In this document: in pieces, positions 1 through 6,138 of the stretch | Numbering within the stretch: the first letter of the stretch is position 1 | How the letters are laid out: every line of letters starts with the position of its first letter | NCBI GenBank assembly: GCA_017382555.1 | Contig: JAFOAB010000072.1 | Span: 1 to 7,130, forward strand | DNA from: Clostridia bacterium | GTDB lineage: Bacteria; Bacillota; Clostridia; Oscillospirales; CAG-272 | DNA length: 7,130 bases | Direction: 5' to 3' | Notes under the pieces: model-generated | Seen by the model: the letters and a program-made list of their open reading frames with translations, nothing else | The model's database searches: none | Told to the model about the DNA's origin: nothing | Translations under genes and position numbers: made by a program

Positions 1-1
1 G

Positions 2-586
2 CAGCGCGTTATTATGGACGGCAAGCCCGTTACCGGCATCACCACCATGTATATGGCAGACGGCATAGATACCGGTGATATGCTTCTTAAGCGTGAGCAT
101 AAGATAGGCGAAAACGAAACCCTCGGCGAGCTTTCCGAGGCGCTTTCCGCCATGGGCGCCGAGATGCTTGTGGAAACGGTTCAGCTTGCATATGAGGGCA
201 AGCTTGTTCGCATCCCGCAGGATGACAGCCTTGCGACCCACGCCGCAAAGATTGACAGAGCGGAAACAGAGCTTGACTTTACGGAAACGGCAACCGTATG
301 CCACAACAAGATACGCGCACTCTCCCCCGTGCCGATGTGCCGCGCGTATTTGCCGAATGGCAGCTTGCTTAAAATAGCAAAAACTTATATTTCAAACGAA
401 AAAACAGATAAGCCCGCAGGAACCGTTATAGAGGCGGATAAGAATCTGCTTATCGCATGCGGCGGCGGCACCGTGCTCGGTGTTTCCGAGCTTGTGCCCG
501 AGGGCAAGCAGAAAATGGGTGCCGCAGATTATCTGCGCGGCAGAAAGCTGTTTTGCGGAGACGTTCTCTGCGGAAAGAAGGAATAA
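2..586 (+). CDS. fmt: Methionyl-tRNA formyltransferase, 3' part (5' end outside window)
   Basis: This cytoplasmic enzyme transfers a formyl group from 10-formyl-tetrahydrofolate to Met-tRNAfMet for initiation. The frame is already open at base 2 (QRVIMDGKPVTGIT), so the ATG at 14 is internal. 194 residues are present against about 310-317 in the family, so roughly 120 N-terminal residues are missing, including the formyl-folate site with the catalytic Asn/His. The end of the catalytic domain is visible as TGITTMYMADGIDTGDML. The first Asp of DTGD (bases 68-70) matches the catalytic Asp144 of E. coli Fmt by position in the motif. The C-terminal domain follows: AAKIDRAETELDF, KIRALSPVP, then LVPEGKQKMGAADYLRG near the end, matching the family pattern (PEGKxxM.A..FLRG). 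The usual IRAxNPWP reads IRALSPVP here. The stop at 584-586 shares its last A with the next start codon (TAATG), suggesting translational coupling. The family call is firm. Confidence 0.95.
   Translation, partial: QRVIMDGKPVTGITTMYMADGIDTGDMLLKREHKIGENETLGELSEALSAMGAEMLVETVQLAYEGKLVRIPQDDSLATHAAKIDRAETELDFTETATVCHNKIRALSPVPMCRAYLPNGSLLKIAKTYISNEKTDKPAGTVIEADKNLLIACGGGTVLGVSELVPEGKQKMGAADYLRGRKLFCGDVLCGKKE
434..498 (+). other. Two adjacent stem-loops near the 3' end of fmt
   Basis: The first pairs GATAAG (437-442) with CTTATC (449-454), extended by GC/GC across one bulged G. The second pairs GCTCGG (475-480) with CCGAGC (486-491) around a 5-base loop, extended by GGCAC (467-471) with GTGCC (494-498) across a small internal loop. 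They lie within coding sequence about 90-150 bases before the yugP start, and no T-run follows. Confidence 0.4.
575..582 (+). promoter_or_regulatory. Shine-Dalgarno of the zinc metallopeptidase gene
   Basis: A purine-rich AAGAAGGA lies inside the last fmt codons, 3 bases before the ATG at 586. It supports 586 as the start, rather than the long in-frame extension that reads back into fmt to an ATG at 457. The extension has no family-like residues and is rich in Arg from out-of-frame reading. Confidence 0.7.
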
Positions 587-1287
587 TGCTCTTTTATTAC
601 GGAATCGACTGGACCTACGTTGTTCTTGTCCTCCCCGTTATGATACTCGCACTGATAGCTCAGGCAAACGTTACCTCTACCTTTGAAAAATATTCGAAAA
701 CTCGCCTCCTTCATTCCGTTACGGGTGCGGAGGCGGCAAGAATGATACTTGACCGCAACGGCCTTTATAACGTGCGCATAGAGCGTGTAAGCGGCAAATT
801 GACTGACCATTTCGACCCGCGCGAAAACGTTCTTCGACTTTCCGACTCCGTTTACGGGGCGGATACCGCCGCCGCTGTCGGTGTCGCGGCGCACGAGGCA
901 GGTCATGCAATCCAATACGCACAGGAATACGCACCGATGAAGGTTCGTGCCGCAATTATTCCCGCCTGCAACTTCGGCAGCAAGCTTGCGATACCGCTTT
1001 TCCTTATCGGGCTTTTCCTTGCAATTCCCTCGCTTTGCTATGCGGGAATTGCGTTCTTCGGTCTTGCGGCTCTCTTTCAGGCTGTTACTCTGCCCGTAGA
1101 ATTTAACGCAAGCAGACGCGCGCTAAAATCTCTGGAGGAAACGCGTCGCTTTAACGAAACCGAGCTCACAGCCTCCAAAAAGGTGCTGACGGCTGCCGCG
1201 CTTACCTACGTTGCCGCACTCGCAACCTCCCTTGTACAGATACTCAGATTACTCATCATTGCGGGAAATTCCCGAAGAAGGAATTGA
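586..1287 (+). CDS. yugP: YugP-family membrane zinc metallopeptidase
   Basis: Putative membrane-bound zinc protease of the Zn_peptidase_2 family (B. subtilis YugP type); the substrate is not known to me. The product is 233 residues, close to YugP at about 225. Residues 10-28 form an N-terminal membrane segment. A soluble stretch carries the zinc motif HEAGH at 103-107 (His103 and His107 ligands, Glu104 catalytic) within VAAHEAGHAIQYA. Two hydrophobic segments follow at about 134-149 and 151-170. LPVEFNASRRAL at 169-180 then probably supplies the third zinc ligand, Glu172, by analogy with M48 peptidases. A last hydrophobic segment spans about 201-226, ending in a basic tail (NSRRRN). The start at 586 overlaps the fmt stop by one base and has a Shine-Dalgarno. 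A metallopeptidase at this place between fmt and rsmB is usual in Clostridia, but a functional link to translation is only inference. All predicted catalytic residues are present. Confidence 0.9.
   Translation: MLFYYGIDWTYVVLVLPVMILALIAQANVTSTFEKYSKTRLLHSVTGAEAARMILDRNGLYNVRIERVSGKLTDHFDPRENVLRLSDSVYGADTAAAVGVAAHEAGHAIQYAQEYAPMKVRAAIIPACNFGSKLAIPLFLIGLFLAIPSLCYAGIAFFGLAALFQAVTLPVEFNASRRALKSLEETRRFNETELTASKKVLTAAALTYVAALATSLVQILRLLIIAGNSRRRN
1021..1052 (+). other. Stem-loop within yugP
   Basis: GCAATTCCC (1021-1029) and GGGAATTGC (1044-1052) are perfect 9-base inverted repeats with a 14-base loop. The element lies in codons for the hydrophobic segment around AIPSL..AGIAF. There is no T-run after it, so it is not an intrinsic terminator. 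It may be chance. Confidence 0.45.
1262..1274 (+). other. Inverted repeat at the 3' end of yugP
   Basis: CGGGAA (1262-1267) and TTCCCG (1269-1274) are separated by one A. In RNA the inner bases would open, leaving a 4-bp CGGG/CCCG stem. It lies 11 bases before the yugP stop and 30 bases before the rsmB start. No T-run follows. Confidence 0.4.
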
Positions 1288-1293
1288 CCCCCG

Positions 1294-1299
1294 AAAGGA
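1294..1299 (+). promoter_or_regulatory. Shine-Dalgarno of rsmB
   Basis: AAAGGA ends 4 bases before the ATG at 1304. It fixes the start there and makes the in-frame ATG at 1211, which lies inside yugP, unlikely. Confidence 0.75.
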
Positions 1300-1303
1300 C
1301 AAA

Positions 1304-2632
1304 ATGAAGGATAAAGTCAGAGACGCCGCACTGCGCTTTCTTTGCGATGCGGAAAGAGATAAAAAGTTCATCAACCTTGCCGTTTCAAGCGGACTTGCGC
1401 TTTTTGAGGACCGCAGAGACAAGGCACTGTTTACCCTGCTTGTTTACGGTGTGACCGAAAGAAGCATCACGCTTGATTATTATATTTCCAAGTTCTCCTC
1501 AAGACCGCTTGACGAGCTTGAAAGATTCACAAAGTATATACTCCGTCTCGGCTTTTATCAGCTTATTTATATGGGAACGCCGGGGCATGCCGCAGTAAAC
1601 GAGACAGTTGCGCTTGCAAGGCAAAAGGGCGAGCGCGGATTTGTTAATGCGGTTCTTCGTTCCTATTTACGCGACCCCAACGTAGTGCTTCCCAAAAAAG
1701 AGGACGGGCTTATCCCCTATCTCTCCGTTAATTACTCATTCCCGGAGTGGATATGCGAAAGCTTCGTGCGTGACTATGGCGAGGATACGGCGGAAATGAT
1801 TCTCGATGCACTTTGCAAAAAGGCTCCGCTTACCCTCCGCGCAAACACACTTCGCACCACAAGGGACGAGCTTCTTCCGCTTTTCGCGGAGCTTGAGGCA
1901 AGACCCACCCCCTTTGCAAATAACGGTATAATTATCGACGGTGACGTCGTTCCCACCTCCCTCCCCGCCTTTAATGAGGGACTTTATATGATTCAGGACG
2001 AGGCATCCCAGCTTGCGGCGCAGATTCTCGGTGCAACACCCGATTCAACAGCGTGCGACGTGTGTGCCGCACCCGGCTCCAAGAGCTTTGCTATTGCAAT
2101 GGATATGCAAAACAAGGGCAAGGTAAACTCCTTTGATATCCATCGCTCCAAGCTTCCGCTTATCGAGGACGGTGCAAAGCGCCTCGGCATTACTATTCTT
2201 GAAGCAGGTATACAGAACGCAAAGCAGCCCCGCGCAAAGCTGAAAAACAAGGTTGACTACCTTCTTTGCGACGTTCCCTGCTCCGGCCTTGGCGTTGCAT
2301 CCAAAAAGCCCGACGTCCGCCGCAAGACGGCAGAGGACGTGGAGGGGCTTGCTGAATCCGCTTATGAAATTTTGAACGCAAGCGTTTCCTACCTCCGCGA
2401 GGGCGGACGACTTGTATATTCCACCTGTACTCTCCGCCGCGCTGAAAACGAGGAGGTTGTAGAAAAATTCCTTCGCGAGCACAGCGAGTTTGAAGCGGAG
2501 GACTTTACGCTCAAGGCCTCCGACGGAAGAGAGCTTCATTCCGTAAACGGTGCGCTCACACTTCTTCCGCACGTAACGGAAAGCGACGGCTTCTTCATTT
2601 CCCGCTTCCGTAAAAAAGGAGCCGCAAAATGA
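1304..2632 (+). CDS. rsmB: 16S rRNA (cytosine-C5)-methyltransferase RsmB
   Basis: A SAM-dependent enzyme (also called Sun or Fmu) that methylates C5 of a 16S rRNA cytosine, C967 in E. coli numbering. The 442 residues match the usual 430-450. The N-terminal NusB-like RNA-binding domain covers about 1-140 and holds the typical GFVNAVLR at 112-119. The methyltransferase domain follows. The SAM motif is DVCAAPGSKS at 252-261; an acidic residue, Asp278 in FDIH, probably contacts the SAM ribose. Motif IV is DVPCSGLGV with Cys326. Motif VI is STCTL with Cys375, the nucleophile by position, followed by RRAENEEVV. The SAM motif has Ser-Lys-Ser where many relatives have Gly-Lys-Thr. The start at 1304 is chosen for its Shine-Dalgarno and for giving family length; it lies 16 bases after yugP. 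The end overlaps rlmN by four bases (ATGA), implying coupled translation. Confidence 0.96.
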   Translation: MKDKVRDAALRFLCDAERDKKFINLAVSSGLALFEDRRDKALFTLLVYGVTERSITLDYYISKFSSRPLDELERFTKYILRLGFYQLIYMGTPGHAAVNETVALARQKGERGFVNAVLRSYLRDPNVVLPKKEDGLIPYLSVNYSFPEWICESFVRDYGEDTAEMILDALCKKAPLTLRANTLRTTRDELLPLFAELEARPTPFANNGIIIDGDVVPTSLPAFNEGLYMIQDEASQLAAQILGATPDSTACDVCAAPGSKSFAIAMDMQNKGKVNSFDIHRSKLPLIEDGAKRLGITILEAGIQNAKQPRAKLKNKVDYLLCDVPCSGLGVASKKPDVRRKTAEDVEGLAESAYEILNASVSYLREGGRLVYSTCTLRRAENEEVVEKFLREHSEFEAEDFTLKASDGRELHSVNGALTLLPHVTESDGFFISRFRKKGAAK

Positions 2633-3684
2633 CAGAAACCGTAATTAAGCCCGATATCGGCTCAATGAACATAGAGGAGCTTCAGGCATTTTTCGCCTCG
2701 ATCGGCGAGCCGAAGTTCCGTGCAAAGCAGCTTTTCTCCGCTTATGCGGCCGGAAAGCGCATCGATGAAATAACCAATTTTTCAAACGCACTCCGCGCAA
2801 AGCTTGCGGAATCCGTTGAGTACCGATTGCCCGAGATTGAGCAAAAGCAGGTCTCAAGGCTTGACGGTACGGTAAAATACCTTTTCAAGCTTGTTGACGG
2901 CGAGTACGTCGAAAGCGTGCTGATGAAGTATGCACACGGAAACACGATATGCGTCTCCTCGCAGGTAGGTTGCCGTATGGGATGTGCGTTTTGCGCATCT
3001 ACGATTGGCGGAAAGGTACGCGATCTCACCCCATCTGAAATTTACGGACAGGTTTGCGCGGCACAGCGCGATTCCGGTGAGAGGATCGGCGGCATAGTTA
3101 TGATGGGCATCGGCGAGCCGCTTGATAACCTTGATAACGTGTTAAAGTTCTTACGCCTTGTAAATGACGAGAACGGTCTTAACATCGGCTATCGCCACAT
3201 TTCCCTTTCCACGTGCGGTGTTGCCGACAAGATATACGAATTAAAGAAGGCTGATCTGCCCATCACGCTTTCCATATCTCTACACGCGGCAACGGACGAG
3301 GCAAGAAGTGCCGTTATGCCCGTCAACCGCAAATATCCGCTTGACACATTGCTTACAGCGTGCAAGGACTATTTTGATTCCACCTCGCGCCGCATAAGCT
3401 TTGAATACACTCTGCTCTACGGTCAGAACGATAAGCTGGAGGATGCCGCAAGGCTTGCAAGCCTACTGCGCAAATACTTCCCCGGCAAAACACCCGTTCA
3501 CATCAATCTTATCCGCCTTAATCCCGTAAAGGAACGCAGCTTTGCAACACCGGACGATTCAAGGGCCTACGCATTTTGCGCAGAGCTTGAGCGCCTCGGT
3601 ATGAACGCAACCCTCAGAAGAAGGCTCGGTAAGGATATCGATGCCGCCTGCGGACAGCTTCGCCGCAAGCGCGAGACCACATAA
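2629..3684 (+). CDS. rlmN: 23S rRNA (adenine-C2)-methyltransferase RlmN
   Basis: A radical-SAM enzyme that adds a methyl group to C2 of A2503 in 23S rRNA; some family members also modify A37 of tRNAs. It is full length at 351 residues. The 4Fe-4S site is Cys115, Cys119 and Cys122 in GCRMGCAFC (CxxxCxxC). Cys108 lies seven residues before the cluster, as does the resolving Cys118 of E. coli, and Cys341 in DIDAACGQL matches the methyl-carrying Cys355. The SAM-binding GEP motif is MMGIGEPLDN at about 158-167. SLHA at 218-221 and RLNPV at 296-300 are further family signatures. The ATG at 2629 has a good AAAGGAG (2615-2621) seven bases upstream, within the end of rsmB, and shares ATGA with the rsmB stop. 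An alternative ATG at 2665 has no such support. All mechanistic cysteines are present, so the gene should be active. Confidence 0.97.
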   Translation: MTETVIKPDIGSMNIEELQAFFASIGEPKFRAKQLFSAYAAGKRIDEITNFSNALRAKLAESVEYRLPEIEQKQVSRLDGTVKYLFKLVDGEYVESVLMKYAHGNTICVSSQVGCRMGCAFCASTIGGKVRDLTPSEIYGQVCAAQRDSGERIGGIVMMGIGEPLDNLDNVLKFLRLVNDENGLNIGYRHISLSTCGVADKIYELKKADLPITLSISLHAATDEARSAVMPVNRKYPLDTLLTACKDYFDSTSRRISFEYTLLYGQNDKLEDAARLASLLRKYFPGKTPVHINLIRLNPVKERSFATPDDSRAYAFCAELERLGMNATLRRRLGKDIDAACGQLRRKRETT

Positions 3685-3705
3685 AACAGCCGAAAGGATA
3701 CACCT

Positions 3706-4497
3706 ATGGTAATCTACGGAACAACCGACAAAGGAATAAAGCGCTCCGCAAATCAGGACAGCTTCTTTGCCGCAGAGATACTCTCGGGGCTTGCGCTTGT
3801 TGCTGTATGCGATGGAATGGGCGGTGCTGCGGGAGGCAGTGAGGCAAGCGAGCTTGCCGCAAGAGTCTTTGCCGATAAATGCCGCAAATTTGCGGAGCAG
3901 AATTATAACAGCGAGCTTAAGTGCTTTACCGTATCTGCCGATGCTATCGGTGCCGCAATGTCCGATGCCGCAAGGGCCGCAAATGCCGCGGTATTTACGG
4001 AGGCGGCAAAAAATGAAAAGCTCCGCGGTATGGGTACTACCCTTGCCGCTGCCTTCGTAACTTCCGATATTCTTTACGGAATAAACGTAGGCGACAGCCG
4101 CGTTTATCTCTGTACAAGGGATAACGGCCTCAGAAGGCTTTCAAAGGATCACTCCTTTGTACAGTATCTCGTTGATATGGGCGAGATATCCGAGCTTGAG
4201 GCTAAATACAATTCTCAAAGAAACATAATTACTCGCGCAATCGGCATTGCCGCCGACGTAGAGCCCGATACCTTTGTCGCGATTGCGGAAAATTCCCGCG
4301 TTATCCTCTGCTCCGACGGTCTTACCGCGCATCTTGACGACAGCGCAATGGAAAAGATACTTTCCGACTTCACCATCAGCGCAAAGGACGTATGCAACAC
4401 CTTCATTACACTCGCAAATCAGGCAGGAGGCACCGATAACATAACGGCTGTTGCCGTTGATACCTCCGCGTCTAATGCAGAAAGGGTGGATGCATAA
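3706..4497 (+). CDS. prpC: PP2C-type serine/threonine protein phosphatase (PrpC/Stp1)
   Basis: A Mn/Mg-dependent cytoplasmic phosphatase that removes phosphates placed by the PASTA kinase encoded next to it. 263 residues, close to B. subtilis PrpC at about 254. PPM-family motifs appear in order: RSANQD at 13-18, VCDGMGG at 34-40 with metal ligands Asp36 and Gly37, GMGTTLAAA at 108-116, NVGDSRVYL at 127-135, KDHSF at 147-151, ITRAIG at 175-180, CSDGLT at 202-207 with Asp204, and GGTDNITAV at 241-249 with Asp244. There is no signal peptide or membrane segment. A Shine-Dalgarno GAAAGGA at 3692-3698 precedes the ATG by seven bases. The gene begins 21 bases after rlmN and ends in a TAATG junction with the kinase, so the opposing pair is probably translated together. 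All expected metal ligands are present. Confidence 0.96.
   Translation: MVIYGTTDKGIKRSANQDSFFAAEILSGLALVAVCDGMGGAAGGSEASELAARVFADKCRKFAEQNYNSELKCFTVSADAIGAAMSDAARAANAAVFTEAAKNEKLRGMGTTLAAAFVTSDILYGINVGDSRVYLCTRDNGLRRLSKDHSFVQYLVDMGEISELEAKYNSQRNIITRAIGIAADVEPDTFVAIAENSRVILCSDGLTAHLDDSAMEKILSDFTISAKDVCNTFITLANQAGGTDNITAVAVDTSASNAERVDA
4481..4490 (+). promoter_or_regulatory. Shine-Dalgarno of the PASTA kinase gene
   Basis: The purine-rich AAAGGGTGGA at the end of prpC lies six bases before the ATG at 4497. It supports that start, which overlaps the prpC stop by one base. Confidence 0.6.
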
Positions 4498-6134
4498 TGG
4501 GAAAATATCAGGAATACGTCGGCAGACATTTTGACCGACGCTATAAAATAGAAGAGGTTATCGGCAGCGGCGGAATGGCAGTTGTTTTCCGCGCTCACGA
4601 TACCCTTATGGACCGCACCGTTGCGGTAAAAATGCTCCGTGAGGAGTTTGCGGATGATGACGGTGCCGTAAGGCGCTTTATCAACGAATCCAAAGCGGTT
4701 GCAATGCTCTCGCACCAGAATATCGTAAATATCTTTGACGTTTCCGTTAGCGAGAATCTTAAGTATATCGTTATGGAGTACATCGAGGGTATCACGCTTA
4801 AAAGCTATATGTCCGAGCACGGCAGACTTTCTTTCGGCGAGATATGCAACTTTACGGAGCAGATACTTGCGGCGCTTGACCATGCGCACAGCAGAGGCGT
4901 TATACACCGCGATATAAAGCCGCAGAACATTATGATACTTGATGACGGAAGCATCAAGGTAACGGACTTCGGCATTGCAAAGCTACCCAGCGCTCAAACG
5001 GTTACGGAGACCGATAAGGCGATCGGAACCGTTTACTATATCAGCCCCGAGCAGGCAAGCGGCAAGAAAGTCGACGCGCGCTCCGATATCTACTCCCTGG
5101 GTGCGCTTCTTTACGAGCTTGCAACCGGTTCGCTTCCCTTTGACAGTGAGAACACCGTATCCATTGCGCTTATGCAGATAAACAATGCCCCCAAGAAGCC
5201 GCGTGATATAAAGCACGACGTGCCCGTGGGTCTTGAAACCTTCATTCTTACGGCAATGGAAAAGAACCCTGCGGACAGATTTGATTCTGCCGCAAATATG
5301 ATGTACTATCTGCAAAAGCTGAAAAAGCGCCCCAACAAGCCCATCGACCTCACACAGGACAGCACGCGCATCAAAAAGCGCGGCGGCTCTATGCTTCCCA
5401 TCATTCTCGGTGTGCTTTCCGCATTTTTCCTTTGCCTTATAGTTGCGGGAATAGTTGTTGTAAACACCCTCTTCTTCTCCGGAAAGGGCGATGCGCGCGT
5501 TGTAAGCGTTGCAAACTGTGTCGGCGCCGTTTATTCTACGGAATTTGTGGAAAACCTCGGCGCGGACTACAGCGTGGAGATAGTTGAGGTGCACGATAAC
5601 AGCATCGAAAAGGGCTACGTTATCTCCCAGTCCCCCGCACCGTATGAGGAAAGACGAATTGCGGGAACGCAGACCGTCAAGCTCGTGCTTACCGTCAGCC
5701 TCGGCGCAGAGCAGGCAAGCATCAAGGACTACACGCTTTGGGACAGCCGCGAGGCGGAGATCGAGCTTCGCTCCCTCGGCTTTGGCGTTAAGATAATCGA
5801 GCAGGCGCACCCCACAATTGAGGACGGATGCGTTATCAGCACCCATCCCGTTTCCGGCGTTACCGTAAATAAGGGCGATATCATCATCCTTTACGTCAGC
5901 AGCGGCGAGACCGTTGAATACACCTACGTGCCCGACCTTGTAAACAAGGATGAATCGGAGGCATACTCCCTTCTCGTCAGAAGCAAGGTTGGCATTGGAA
6001 CGGTAACCTACGTCCGCTCCGAAAGACCCGCAGGCACCGTGCTTTCGCAGAGCATCAAGGCGGGCGACAGAGTACCCGTTACGCTTACGAAGATCAACGT
6101 AGTAATAAGCGGCGGACCGAATTACACGGAGTAA
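4497..6134 (+). CDS. prkC: PASTA-domain serine/threonine protein kinase (PrkC/PknB/Stk1)
   Basis: A single-pass membrane kinase whose outer repeats sense peptidoglycan-related ligands and whose inner domain phosphorylates cell-wall, division and translation proteins. 545 residues. The kinase domain covers about 17-275: glycine loop GSGGMAV at 23-29, Lys45 in VAVK, Glu64 of helix C, HRDIKPQN at 137-144 with Asp139, DFG at 157-159, and SPEQ at 183-186. Its activation loop has Thr168, Thr170, Thr172 and Thr178, like the autophosphorylated Thr cluster of Bacillus PrkC. A basic juxtamembrane stretch (RIKKRGG) precedes a membrane helix at about 299-325. Three outer PASTA repeats follow, about 334-403, 404-471 and 473-541. 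Only the third opens with a canonical VPDLV; the first two are divergent. The protein ends just after repeat three. Preceded by its phosphatase with a one-base overlap. The number of repeats is estimated by eye. Confidence 0.97.
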   Translation: MGKYQEYVGRHFDRRYKIEEVIGSGGMAVVFRAHDTLMDRTVAVKMLREEFADDDGAVRRFINESKAVAMLSHQNIVNIFDVSVSENLKYIVMEYIEGITLKSYMSEHGRLSFGEICNFTEQILAALDHAHSRGVIHRDIKPQNIMILDDGSIKVTDFGIAKLPSAQTVTETDKAIGTVYYISPEQASGKKVDARSDIYSLGALLYELATGSLPFDSENTVSIALMQINNAPKKPRDIKHDVPVGLETFILTAMEKNPADRFDSAANMMYYLQKLKKRPNKPIDLTQDSTRIKKRGGSMLPIILGVLSAFFLCLIVAGIVVVNTLFFSGKGDARVVSVANCVGAVYSTEFVENLGADYSVEIVEVHDNSIEKGYVISQSPAPYEERRIAGTQTVKLVLTVSLGAEQASIKDYTLWDSREAEIELRSLGFGVKIIEQAHPTIEDGCVISTHPVSGVTVNKGDIIILYVSSGETVEYTYVPDLVNKDESEAYSLLVRSKVGIGTVTYVRSERPAGTVLSQSIKAGDRVPVTLTKINVVISGGPNYTE

Positions 6135-6138
6135 CGCG

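Noticed and set aside
457..585. In-frame extension of the metallopeptidase upstream into fmt
   Set aside because: It would overlap fmt by over 120 bases and encode an Arg-rich sequence unlike the family. The ATG at 586 has a Shine-Dalgarno and gives normal length.
1211..1303. In-frame extension of RsmB upstream into yugP
   Set aside because: It adds 31 residues unlike RsmB. The ATG at 1304 has a well-spaced Shine-Dalgarno and gives the expected N-terminus.
2045..2572. 175-codon minus-strand frame opposite rsmB, and similar ones at 529-915, 4141-4332, 6094-6294 and 6727-7062
   Set aside because: All are codon-aligned shadows of well-recognised plus-strand genes produced by codon bias, with no sign of real protein sequence.
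3121..3138. Perfect tandem repeat of CTTGATAAC in rlmN
   Set aside because: It encodes LDNLDN after the GEP motif, where relatives have a similar DNxDN pattern, so the repeat follows from conserved protein sequence.
4032..4042. Short inverted repeat GGGTA-C-TACCC in the phosphatase gene
   Set aside because: A one-base centre cannot form a proper RNA hairpin, the arms are only five bases, and it lies in the conserved GMGTTLA codons.
4983..5846. Long open frame of 287 codons on the minus strand opposite the kinase
   Set aside because: Its codons are in exact register with the kinase codons, so it stays open simply because the kinase rarely uses TTA, CTA or TCA here; it ends at the CTA codon for Leu163. 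It has no family-like motif, and the plus-strand protein is fully recognisable.
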